DNA of 42,575 nucleotides from an uncultured Armatimonadota bacterium. Lineage in GTDB: Bacteria > Armatimonadota > Fimbriimonadia > Fimbriimonadales > Fimbriimonadaceae. The notes under the pieces are model-generated. The model made no database searches, had not been told where the DNA came from, and was given only the letters and a program-made list of their open reading frames with translations. Below are positions 24,960 through 32,137 of the stretch, one piece after another. Every line of letters begins with the position of its first letter. Position 1 is the first letter of the stretch. The stretch spans positions 1 through 42,575 of the forward strand of contig CALMEF010000186.1 in the NCBI GenBank assembly GCA_937862825.1, written 5' to 3'. The translations under genes and the position numbers were made by a program.

Positions 24960-26093
24960 CTATATAATTGTCAAACTACGACCAAAGTAGTTCTGATTCA
25001 TAGCACTTTTGGCCAACTCAAGGGTTTCTTCCGCAATGTGGTTCGCCCGCTTAGTGCCAGTCCGTAAGGCGTCAATGACATCACTTGGCCGCTGCTCGAA
25101 GTGGCGTCGGCGTTCGCGAATTGGATCCAGTAACGAGTTGAGCACTTCGATGAGTTCTCCCTTTAGGAAAACGTCGCCCACCATGCCAAGTTTGTACAGA
25201 TCAGCCTGCTCGGCCACCCATTCGGAATCTGGATGAAAAGCCCTAAGAAACACCCAAAGCGGATTCTTTTCGACAGTTCCTGGATCGGTTGCTCTTCTGC
25301 GTGATGGGTCCGTGTACATGCTCATCACCTTTCTCTTAACGGTTTCCGCATCGTCTGACAAGTAAATAGCATTGTTGAGTGACTTGCTCATCTTTTGGAG
25401 TTCCCCGTTGGGTCCGGGGGCACCGATGCCGACGAGGCTGTCAACTCTGCCAAGAACTGGCTCAATCACCGGAAAGAGCCCGCCTGCGGAGCACTGTTCA
25501 CTGTCCTTCAGTTCCGTCGAAACTCCGCAATAGGTGTGATTGAATTTCCGTGCTACCTCGCGTGTCATCTCAAGATGTGGCAACTGATCTTTGCCCACTG
25601 GCACCACCGCTGGTCGGAAGGCAAGGATGTCGGCCGTTTGTCCGACTGAATAGAGCGGAAATCCAAATGAATACGAATCGCCCAACCCTTTGTCTCGAAT
25701 CTCATCCTTCAGCGTTGGGTTACGAAGTACGCGGTTAAAAGGTAACAACATCGCGAAGAAGAAGGTCAGTTCATCAATAGCAGGAACCTCGCTTTGGACA
25801 AACATCGAGCTTTGTCCAGGATCAAGGCCCACCCCGAGCCAATCGGTCGCAACGTCAAGAACGCTTTGTCGAATCTCATGGGGAGCGCTGGCCCTTGTTG
25901 TAAAAGCGTGCTTGTTTGCGATGATGAAGAAACAATCGTGAGTAGCCTGAAGCCTGACTCTATTCTCCAGACTTCCAACATAGTGGCCGAGGTGGAGTTT
26001 TCCAGTGGGTGTGTCACCGGTCAGAAGCCTATCCAGCTTCGCATGATTTAAGGGGTTGGTTGGAAGAAAGTTGGAAGTTTGATTAGATGTCAT
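24960..26093 (-). CDS. trpS: Tryptophanyl-tRNA synthetase (second, operon-linked type)
   Basis: Charges tRNA-Trp with tryptophan. About 377 residues, with the class I signatures HLGH (34-37) and KMSKS (234-238) and the usual middle blocks (FVQSEVPAIDELT, GKDQLPHLEMTREVARKFN). The sequence is unlike the compact housekeeping form and resembles the second TrpRS that some bacteria carry as a resistance copy beside indolmycin or related pathways. The conserved His of the active-site loop (ANKHAFTT, corresponding by eye to the DQHAIT block) is retained, so resistance is not shown by that residue. The ATG at 26093 overlaps the aminotransferase stop, so the genes are translationally coupled; a TTG at 26120 is an alternative. 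It is the last gene of a three-gene operon, which points to self-protection. Confidence 0.92.
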   Translation of the reverse strand: MTSNQTSNFLPTNPLNHAKLDRLLTGDTPTGKLHLGHYVGSLENRVRLQATHDCFFIIANKHAFTTRASAPHEIRQSVLDVATDWLGVGLDPGQSSMFVQSEVPAIDELTFFFAMLLPFNRVLRNPTLKDEIRDKGLGDSYSFGFPLYSVGQTADILAFRPAVVPVGKDQLPHLEMTREVARKFNHTYCGVSTELKDSEQCSAGGLFPVIEPVLGRVDSLVGIGAPGPNGELQKMSKSLNNAIYLSDDAETVKRKVMSMYTDPSRRRATDPGTVEKNPLWVFLRAFHPDSEWVAEQADLYKLGMVGDVFLKGELIEVLNSLLDPIRERRRHFEQRPSDVIDALRTGTKRANHIAEETLELAKSAMNQNYFGRSLTII

Positions 26094-27234
26094 ATCCTTC
26101 ACTTTGAAGTCGTAGGGCAATACTTACAAGAACGTTGCAAGCATCTAGCAGAATATGGTCATGCAGGCAGAAGCTCATTCTAAAGTGGGTATCTTTGGTA
26201 CTAAAAGCTGCACCTGGTAATATTAACAGATTTTGGCTGCGTGCAAGTTCGCAGAACTTGCTGCCTGACATCTGACCTGGCACTTTGGCGAACAAGTAAA
26301 AGCCACCCTTTGGTGCGACAATGTCGAACGAGTCACTAAGCGCATTAACGACCAGATCACGATTTGCAGCATAGCGTTCCTTAGATTGCAAGGTTGAGAT
26401 GTTTATTGCCCGAAGGGCACCATACTGGAGCGGTGCTGGAGCGCATCCGTAGAGGTAGAGTTGAAGAGTTGCCATCCTATTGATCGCTTCTCGTTCTCCG
26501 ATGACATAGCCGAGCCTCCAGCCAGTCATAGAGTGGCTCTTGCTGAATCCGCGCAAAACTAGGACCCGTTCATAAAGTTTCCCTGGACTCTGGATTCTAT
26601 GATTTCCGTCATAAACAAAGTCTCGATAGATCTCATCTGAGATTATGTGAAGGTCATGAAATCGGGCTAACTTGCAAATGCTGGCCATTTCCTCATCAGT
26701 TATCAGTGATCCGGTTGGGTTATTGGGCGAGTTCAGAATAATCGCTTTCGTTTTCGGGGAGATTGCCTTGGAGATACGGTGCGAATCTACTCGAAAGCGT
26801 GGATAGGTTGTTACAATGCGTGGAACCACACCGAGTACCTCAATCTGGCGAAGGTATAGCGGGAAGTATGGGTCGATAACAATAACCTCATCACCGGGAT
26901 CGGTTGTTGCCATAAGCGCAAGCAACAACCCGCCGGTAACTCCCGTTGTTACGAGAACGTCAAGGTCATACTGTGACCCAAACTCAGCTACAGCATCTGC
27001 CCGCAGTCTTTCCGTAAGAGCGGGTAATCCCGTGGCCGGTACGTACCCATTCCTTCCCTCAAAAATTGCGCTTACCGCAGCGGTGACAACTTCCTTCGGG
27101 ACAGGAATGTCAGGTTCGCCAACGGTGAGATCCAACGGGTCTGCGAGCTGCCGAGCAGCTCGCATCACAGTTGCAATATCTCTCGCTCCTAGCATCTCGG
27201 AGCGAGCACTAAGCGGAACCGGATTAGATTGCAT
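26083..27234 (-). CDS. PLP-dependent class I aminotransferase
   Basis: A 383-residue fold-type I aminotransferase. The motifs are complete: NSPNNPTG (168-175), IISDEIY (197-203) and the PLP lysine in GFSKSHSMTGWRLGY (K232). These enzymes exchange the amino group of aromatic or aspartate-type amino acids with 2-oxo acids. In this operon it most likely interconverts tryptophan (or phenylalanine) with the keto acid used by the methyltransferase, and may re-aminate the methylated product. GAGAGGA stands at a good distance before the ATG at 27234, and the gene overlaps the methyltransferase by 11 bases and trpS by 11 bases. Substrate is inferred from the neighbours; other aspartate-family substrates cannot be excluded. 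Confidence 0.88.
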   Translation of the reverse strand: MQSNPVPLSARSEMLGARDIATVMRAARQLADPLDLTVGEPDIPVPKEVVTAAVSAIFEGRNGYVPATGLPALTERLRADAVAEFGSQYDLDVLVTTGVTGGLLLALMATTDPGDEVIVIDPYFPLYLRQIEVLGVVPRIVTTYPRFRVDSHRISKAISPKTKAIILNSPNNPTGSLITDEEMASICKLARFHDLHIISDEIYRDFVYDGNHRIQSPGKLYERVLVLRGFSKSHSMTGWRLGYVIGEREAINRMATLQLYLYGCAPAPLQYGALRAINISTLQSKERYAANRDLVVNALSDSFDIVAPKGGFYLFAKVPGQMSGSKFCELARSQNLLILPGAAFSTKDTHFRMSFCLHDHILLDACNVLVSIALRLQSEGYDI

Positions 27235-28294
27235 AGCACTTCCTCTCAGCTGGTGCCAGGTCGAAGACGTATGTGTTCGGCACACCTAAAGGCCTGCGCT
27301 TGCGAACATTCCATCCAGTGGCATCGAATACCTGATCCCAATCTTGCAAATCTGGAATCTGTTGCCCTTGTAACGCATGAATCAGTTCAAAACCAACCTG
27401 AAAGTTTGGCATAGAGTCCCAAGGTACGCGCTCGCCACGCACCGTATCTGCGAATACAAACCGGCGGCATTTTGGGAAGACCACGTGGAAGGAGCGAAAG
27501 ACTGCCTCGACTCTCTCGCGTGGCCAAAGGTCGTGACCCATAAAGCACATTAGCAGGAGATCAACATCACGCAGGTGATTCTGGATCGTGCTCATTCGAG
27601 TCACATCTCCCTCGATGATCTGAATTGAATTGCCGAGACCCACGTCACTGACTCCCTTCCTTGCGGATTGCACTGCGTCTGCGTTAATCTCCACTCCTAT
27701 TGCTTGAGCACCCGGAGCATCCCGGACAAGCCTTCGGATCCGCTGCGCACTGCCACAACCCAGGTCACAGACTGTTCGAAATGGAACTTCATTAATGAAG
27801 GGGTACATGATGGGGTCGACATGATGAACTCCAATCATCGCGCTTGACTCCGCGGTTGCGCGCCCGTCTCGACTGTAGACCGCCCGCTCATGACTACCCG
27901 TGACAGCATAACCTCCGATATCAGAGATTAATGTTCTACATGCCCTCAGCAACCATGCACCATATCCCAAATCCCTTAGGACTTCTTCCATTTTCGGCCC
28001 CTTCATATAGGTGCCTAGCGCTGGTGACGATAGGACTCCTACACCGGTCAAGAGGTTCGCTATGTGTTCAATGACCTCAGCCCGTAATTGCGGTGCGCTT
28101 CGCGAGCAAAACTCATCAACCTGCAGTTGGTCGTTCTCAATTAGTGCCTCGAACAAGCCGAGCTCTCTAGCCGCCTCAATAACTTGACCAAGGATGGCGT
28201 TGTTGCAGGCTTTGGCCATCAAACCGGGGTCGGTCGGCGGACTTGAAACATGAGTTCCTGGCAGAACCTGATCTAAACGATGCGATTTTAACAT
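27224..28294 (-). CDS. SAM-dependent alpha-keto-acid C-methyltransferase (MppJ-like)
   Basis: A 356-residue methyltransferase with a helical, winged-helix-like N-terminal dimerisation part (about 25-100) and a Rossmann SAM domain (motif I VCDLGCGSAQRI at 175-186, acidic VEIN at 201-204). The C-terminal part holds FMGHDLWPRE (H254, D255) and FELIHALQG (H306). As I recall, the phenylpyruvate C-methyltransferase MppJ binds iron through a His-Asp pair and a His 52 residues later, and the spacing here is also 52. Relatives act in beta-methyltryptophan and indolmycin-type pathways. TTAGGAGAAG precedes the ATG. It heads a tightly overlapping operon with the aminotransferase and TrpRS. The family is well supported, the exact substrate (indolepyruvate or phenylpyruvate) is inferred. 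Confidence 0.8.
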   Translation of the reverse strand: MLKSHRLDQVLPGTHVSSPPTDPGLMAKACNNAILGQVIEAARELGLFEALIENDQLQVDEFCSRSAPQLRAEVIEHIANLLTGVGVLSSPALGTYMKGPKMEEVLRDLGYGAWLLRACRTLISDIGGYAVTGSHERAVYSRDGRATAESSAMIGVHHVDPIMYPFINEVPFRTVCDLGCGSAQRIRRLVRDAPGAQAIGVEINADAVQSARKGVSDVGLGNSIQIIEGDVTRMSTIQNHLRDVDLLLMCFMGHDLWPRERVEAVFRSFHVVFPKCRRFVFADTVRGERVPWDSMPNFQVGFELIHALQGQQIPDLQDWDQVFDATGWNVRKRRPLGVPNTYVFDLAPAERKCYAI

Positions 28295-28340
28295 TTCTCA
28301 CTTCTCCTAAAGTACGTATTGCTTGGGGCAGTGAGTCTGT

Positions 28341-28369
28341 TTGTACTTCCAATGAAACTGTGGTATAGT
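28341..28369 (+). promoter_or_regulatory. Sigma70-type promoter of the putative small RNA
   Basis: TTGTAC (28341-28346) and TATAGT (28364-28369) are separated by exactly 17 bases, with the expected start near 28376. On the minus strand the same region holds TTAGAC and TATACC 16 bases apart, which could serve the methyltransferase operon, so the two promoters may overlap. Confidence 0.65.
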
Positions 28370-28375
28370 TACAGG

Positions 28376-28530
28376 AAGATTGAGTCTAACAGGCTCTTTC
28401 CGCTGAGCCCGGTATCGGTATTGACCGCTAAATCTATAACCGATACTCGGGCGCTTACCCAGCATGAATATCGTACACGAGATTCATGCAACAATTTTCA
28501 GCTCTGCACCTTCGACGTGCAGAGCTTTTC
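28376..28530 (+). ncRNA. Putative structured small RNA (about 155 nt)
   Basis: No plus-strand gene follows, yet the stretch has a promoter at the correct distance, four hairpins and a terminator. Hairpins: 28382-28396 (GAGTCT / AGGCTC, 3-nt loop); 28408-28451 (CCCGGTATCGGT with ACCGATAC-T-CGGG, one bulge, 19-nt loop); 28462-28489 (GCATGAAT / ATTCATGC plus TCG / CGA); 28500-28526 (terminator). I find no match to tRNA, tmRNA, 6S or T-box patterns. The region is the 377-base gap between the methyltransferase operon and the Crp-like gene, and it runs antisense to any leader of that operon. A regulatory RNA is inferred. Confidence 0.6.
28500..28530 (+). terminator. Rho-independent terminator of the putative small RNA
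   Basis: Ten-bp perfect stem (AGCTCTGCAC / GTGCAGAGCT, 28500-28526) with a 7-nt loop, followed on the plus strand by TTTTCTCGTTCTTTG. One of the strongest terminator signals in the window. Confidence 0.85.
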
Positions 28531-28671
28531 TCGTTCTTTGTTACTCATTTCGCCCGAATCCAGCCAAATTTGCGTGGTACGTCTTTGTGAGCGGGGATCA
28601 GCCCCATGTGGTTTCGGTCGAAATGGAGCAAACGAGATGTTAAGAGAAGATGGAAATTTAAAGTAAATTTA

Positions 28672-29991
28672 CTAGGTATTTGGTTTTGATGCTCGCGAAG
28701 CTCTAGGCTTAGGTCGTCTCGCTAGCCACGTCTTCCACTTCTTAGCAAGCGCTGTCAGACTATTCTGCAGGACATCATGGTCCTTCCAGCCAGGCAGTAC
28801 CTTGAACTCACCCGCTAGGCGGCTGGACCAGAGCATGAGAGGGATGGGTAACCAGGAAGCCATCATTATCGCCCGTCGAAGCAACGACTCGACAGTTGAG
28901 TCTTCTACTTGTTGAAACGTAGGGTGCTTTGCAAACACGCGCTTGTCAGCGGGGCAGATTAGATGAGCCGACGAGAGCACAGACTCGTAGCTGCCATCCA
29001 CCCTTTGTAGTAAAGTCCGCAAAACTTCCATTGGCAGCAGGTGCTTGAGGCGAAACAGAAGGGGATTGGTCCTTGTCTTAAACTTTTTTGTGACGTACGT
29101 TCGTTCTTCAGGAAGGTAACGTTGGAGGTAGCCGCGAATTTCGTCTTCTTTTTGCTTCTTGCAAAGTAGTCCGCCCAGCAAAGATGTCGGTAGGTACAGC
29201 TTCAACTGGACCACGAGGTTTTCTAACTTTGGTTCTCCATCGAAGTACAGGGTGCCAAACCGCGAACATAAGCGGAGGAAACAAATTCCCATTGCCAGAA
29301 AGTCGTCTTTCACTGAGGCGACCTGTCGAAAATGAGAGTGCAGGTCGCAGAACTTTGAGGTCACAACGAGTGCCATGTTACGCTGCAGCTCTGGAAAGCG
29401 ACCTACGACCATGTCGAATCGGGCCAGGTCCATGTGTATGAGCAGTGTTTCGTCAGTAATGGCAAAAACTTCAATCAATGAGACACGGGGAATGCTAGCA
29501 CTTGGCTCAATATGTCCCATAAAGTCTCGCAAGTAGGCCAGCTCATTGATAAGACCCCCTTCGGTTTCGATGCAACCGTAGTAGCAGGACCCGCCATCAC
29601 CTTCATGAACATCGTTGGGTTGACTTCGTACTCGCTGATGCTCCAGGCACTCAATTCCAATACAACCTCTAAGCACGATGCTGATACAAGTGGTAGTTCC
29701 CGCAAAATAAGGCAAGTCCGCGGAGACGCAACTAAAGTCACCATCATATATCCTACTTTTGTCTTTATGTTTGGTCACCTGCCAAGGAACAACACTGAGG
29801 ATGTATTGAATTTCCTCCAAGCTCAGTTGGGTCAAATACGACCAGCGTGCGCTCTCAGAGCGCAGTGTTGCTGTCTCAAACAACCGGGTCGCTACCCAGA
29901 GGGTCTGTTCGATTGACTTCTCGTCTGTGATGCGCTGAGAGCAAAGGCTTTCAATTATCAACGAGTCTTCGCTCCGACTCTCACCTACCAT
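28672..29991 (-). CDS. Crp/Fnr-like protein with long C-terminal extension
   Basis: A 439-residue protein. Residues about 50-290 follow the layout of the Crp/Fnr family: a beta-type effector domain (with ISIVLRGCIGIECLEHQ), a C-helix (RFPELQRNMALVVTSKFCDLHS), and a region like the winged-helix entry (FLAMGICFLRLCSRFG, then LYLPTSLLGGLLC and DEIRGYLQRYL). The glycines and arginine that bind cyclic nucleotides are not evident. About 150 further residues are basic at the end (LARRPKPRASRASKP) and match nothing I know. It could regulate the operon or small RNA downstream, or be a divergent relative that binds another ligand. Identification is by pattern only. Confidence 0.5.
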   Translation of the reverse strand: MVGESRSEDSLIIESLCSQRITDEKSIEQTLWVATRLFETATLRSESARWSYLTQLSLEEIQYILSVVPWQVTKHKDKSRIYDGDFSCVSADLPYFAGTTTCISIVLRGCIGIECLEHQRVRSQPNDVHEGDGGSCYYGCIETEGGLINELAYLRDFMGHIEPSASIPRVSLIEVFAITDETLLIHMDLARFDMVVGRFPELQRNMALVVTSKFCDLHSHFRQVASVKDDFLAMGICFLRLCSRFGTLYFDGEPKLENLVVQLKLYLPTSLLGGLLCKKQKEDEIRGYLQRYLPEERTYVTKKFKTRTNPLLFRLKHLLPMEVLRTLLQRVDGSYESVLSSAHLICPADKRVFAKHPTFQQVEDSTVESLLRRAIMMASWLPIPLMLWSSRLAGEFKVLPGWKDHDVLQNSLTALAKKWKTWLARRPKPRASRASKPNT

Positions 29992-30159
29992 CCTCTAAAG
30001 GATATCACGATTCGTACTAGAAAGCCTTCACCCCAAGTCACAGCTGCAGAGAGCACAGGGGTTCGTCCGCCAACTGCGACATTAAGGATTAGTCGGAAGG
30101 TCTGGCACGCGAGTCAATGTTTGAACCGCAGTCGCAGACTGATCTAGGGTGCCTCGATT

Positions 30160-30199
30160 GTCTCTCAAACCAGTGGGACGATGGGATACTTTGAGAGAC
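30160..30199. repeat. Inverted repeat next to the tRNA fragment
   Basis: GTCTCTCAAA (30160-30169) and TTTGAGAGAC (30190-30199) are perfect 10-bp arms 20 bases apart, 38 bases left of the tRNA-Thr fragment. It may be a recombinase-binding or operator site; the rest of 29992-30237 shows no gene. Confidence 0.5.
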
Positions 30200-30237
30200 G
30201 GACTGACGTCTCATTCAGGAAGGCTCCCCTTCAGATT

Positions 30238-30287
30238 CTTCTTTGGTAAAGAAGAGGTCACGGGTTCGATTCTCGTCGAGGGCTCCA
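30238..30287 (+). other. 3' part of a tRNA-Thr(GGT) gene, probable island attachment site
   Basis: The 50 bases fold as a tRNA from the anticodon arm to the end: anticodon stem CTTCT/AGAAG with loop TTGGTAA (anticodon GGT, Thr), variable loop AGGTC, T stem ACGGG/CTCGT with loop TTCGATT, acceptor strand CGAGGGC, discriminator T and encoded CCA. The 5' half (GCCCTCG acceptor strand and D arm) is missing; I searched the preceding 90 bases. Such 3' remnants are left when an integrative element inserts at the anticodon arm, with the intact gene rebuilt at the other end. Everything to the left is accessory in type and everything to the right is core-like, so this should be the right attachment site. 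Confidence 0.75.
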
Positions 30288-30304
30288 CTCCCCCCAGGTT
30301 AGCG

Positions 30305-30658
30305 CTACTGTGCGAACTGCACCATTCCCACGCCGTTCCCATCCAGATCGGTTACGATCGCGGAGAAGCCAACCCCCGGAACGGGTTCTTTGCCCTTGCG
30401 AATCGAACCGCCCAGCGAAACGGCTTTCGAACACATATCCTCAACGTTTTCAACCTCAATCCAGACTGATGGTGAGTTGCCCGCGTTAACCTGATCGACC
30501 TTCATAAGCCCCCCAAGGTGTTGGTCTCCAACGCCGAAAACCACCATCGTCTCGCCGAAGGAACGAAAGTTCCAGCCGAACAATCCTTCATAGAAGCCTT
30601 GAGCGCGTGCCAAGTCTGTAACATCCCACTCAATGTGACAAATCGTGTGTTTAGCCAT
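30305..30658 (-). CDS. VOC (glyoxalase/bleomycin-resistance fold) family protein
   Basis: A 117-residue single-domain VOC protein: starts CHIEWDVTDLARAQGFYEGLFGW, the first beta-alpha-beta-beta-beta unit with a His ligand, and ends with FSAIVTDLDGNGVGMVQ, the second unit. The substrate of such short proteins cannot be read from sequence. TATTCT stands seven bases before the ATG with no clear ribosome binding site. First intact gene right of the tRNA fragment. Confidence 0.85.
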   Translation of the reverse strand: MAKHTICHIEWDVTDLARAQGFYEGLFGWNFRSFGETMVVFGVGDQHLGGLMKVDQVNAGNSPSVWIEVENVEDMCSKAVSLGGSIRKGKEPVPGVGFSAIVTDLDGNGVGMVQFAQ

Positions 30659-30690
30659 GATTGGGAGAATAGTAGCCGCTAGACCAGAGC

Positions 30691-31110
30691 CTAGGCTTTT
30701 CCAAAATTGCTATTTCTGCGAAACTCGCTTGGCGATTGGCCGGTGTGCTTCTTAAAAAGGCGGGTAAACGAACTTGGGGTTTCACAACCGACGTCCAGCG
30801 CGATCTGTGTGACCGTCTTTGTGGTGTTTAGCAGGAGTTCCTTGGCGATTCCAATCCGCCTTAAGGTGATGTATCGGTTGGGTGTGTAACCAAATGACGA
30901 GCGAAACAGCCGCAAAAAGTGATGCTTGGACAGTGAAGCAGTCTCGGCAAGGGCATCTAGGGCGGGCGCAGACGCAGGATCCTCTTCGATTCTTAACCGT
31001 GCTTCGTCGAGTTGTGAGATCAGGTCGGCACGTGTTGCCCAGCGTCGAGCGGGCACCCTTGCCATTGCAAGCGCGTTCGGGCACGGACTGCGTTCACACG
31101 GCTCTGCCAT
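30691..31110 (-). CDS. AraC-family transcriptional regulator
   Basis: A 139-residue protein, chiefly the double helix-turn-helix of the AraC family: ALAETASLSKHHFLRLFRSSFG for the first, TQIALDVGCETPSSFTRLFKK for the second, followed by TGQSPSEFRR. There is no ligand-binding domain of usual size, so it is a short DNA-binding form. I chose ATG 31110: TACAAT lies exactly six bases upstream, and the longer start at 31170 would run into the divergent trpD gene. Its promoter overlaps that of trpD back to back, so it may regulate it. Confidence 0.85.
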   Translation of the reverse strand: MAEPCERSPCPNALAMARVPARRWATRADLISQLDEARLRIEEDPASAPALDALAETASLSKHHFLRLFRSSFGYTPNRYITLRRIGIAKELLLNTTKTVTQIALDVGCETPSSFTRLFKKHTGQSPSEFRRNSNFGKA

Positions 31111-31116
31111 AGGTTC

Positions 31117-31126
31117 ATTGTAGAAT
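31117..31126. promoter_or_regulatory. Overlapping divergent -10 elements of the AraC-type gene and trpD
   Basis: TACAAT on the minus strand (31122-31117) is six bases before the AraC-type ATG, and TAGAAT on the plus strand (31121-31126) is six bases before the trpD GTG. Both spacings predict leaderless messages. The two elements share two bases, so only one polymerase could occupy the site at a time. Confidence 0.6.
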
Positions 31127-31132
31127 TGATCG

Positions 31133-32137
31133 GTGACTCGCGATACTCTAGAGGCTTTGATAACAGGCAAACACCTCTCTTATGACGAGGCCGATGCCCT
31201 GATGAGGCAGATCCTCGAGTCGGAAGACGCTGTCAAAGTGACCGCCACGCTAATGGCCTTGCGAGCCAAAGGTTGCACGGGCGAGGAGTTGGCCGGCTTT
31301 GCAAGGGTACTTCGAAGCCAGGTGGTGTCGGTCACCAATGTTCCGGCCGGGTCGGTGGATACCTGCGGAACGGGCGGTGGACGGTCAACCTTCAATGTCT
31401 CAACAGCCTCTGCGATCGTTGCTGCGGCTGCTGGAGTGCCCATTACAAAGCACGGAAATCGGGCGGTAACGAGCGCTTGTGGTAGCGCCGATGTTCTTGA
31501 AGCCCTTGGCATTCCACTTAACTTGACCCCTGAGCAACAGTCGACCAGGCTCCAGTCGCATGGGATCGCTTTCCTCTTCGCGCCCGCGCACCATCCAGGA
31601 ATGGCGAAAGTAGGTCCCATTCGAAGAGCACTTGGCATCCGAACGGTCTTCAACCAACTAGGGCCACTCGCGAATCCGGCTGGCTGCAAGCGACAAGTCA
31701 TCGGAGTCTACGATTCCAGTTTCCTTAAACCGATGGCTGAGGCACTGCGACTGCTTGGGGCCGAGCGAGCATTGGTCGTTCATGGTCAAGAAGGCCTTGA
31801 CGAGGTGTCTCCATCGGGTCCAACTTCGGTCGCAAGACTTGAGGATGGCGTGGTCCATGAGGAGAACATAACTCCTTCCGCACTCGGATTGGAGCCATTG
31901 CCAGCCGATGCCCTTAGTGCCGGAGAATCGCCCCAGGAAAATGGAACGATCCTTCTTGAGGCCTTGAGCTCACCAGACTCCTTGAGGGCTCTGGCCATTC
32001 TTCCCAGCGCGGGGGCAGCGATTTGGTTGGGCGATCGCGCCGACACCTGGAAAGAAGGGGTCGAGGTTGCCCGAGATACCATCGCATCCGGAAAGGCCAA
32101 AGCCAAGTTGGAAGCATTGGTTGGTGAGTCAAGTTGA
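31133..32137 (+). CDS. trpD: Anthranilate phosphoribosyltransferase
   Basis: Transfers phosphoribose from PRPP to anthranilate in tryptophan synthesis, in the cytoplasm. 334 residues, of normal length. Family motifs: DTCGTGGGRSTFNVST (PRPP binding), ITKHGNRAVTSACGSADVLEALG-type block (anthranilate site; here with TSACGS in place of the usual SSKSGS), and GPIRRALGIRTVFNQLGPL. Start is GTG 31133, six bases after TAGAAT, so it is probably leaderless. It overlaps trpC by four bases, and trpC overlaps trpF, giving a compact operon. trpE, trpG, trpA and trpB are not in the window. Confidence 0.96.
   Translation: MTRDTLEALITGKHLSYDEADALMRQILESEDAVKVTATLMALRAKGCTGEELAGFARVLRSQVVSVTNVPAGSVDTCGTGGGRSTFNVSTASAIVAAAAGVPITKHGNRAVTSACGSADVLEALGIPLNLTPEQQSTRLQSHGIAFLFAPAHHPGMAKVGPIRRALGIRTVFNQLGPLANPAGCKRQVIGVYDSSFLKPMAEALRLLGAERALVVHGQEGLDEVSPSGPTSVARLEDGVVHEENITPSALGLEPLPADALSAGESPQENGTILLEALSSPDSLRALAILPSAGAAIWLGDRADTWKEGVEVARDTIASGKAKAKLEALVGESS

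Noticed and set aside
28319-28666. Plus-strand frame of 115 codons
   Set aside because: It runs through the hairpins and terminator of the putative small RNA, has no ribosome binding site and no protein-like composition.
28295-28671. A T-box or tryptophan-sensing leader for the methyltransferase-TrpRS operon
   Set aside because: The minus strand has no GGTGG antiterminator sequence and no terminator in that direction; the clear terminator works on the plus strand.
30149-30287. A complete tRNA-Thr gene
   Set aside because: The acceptor strand CGAGGGC needs GCCCTCG about 37 bases before the anticodon stem. It is not there; a partial match (GCCTCG near 30151) is too far away and the D arm is missing.
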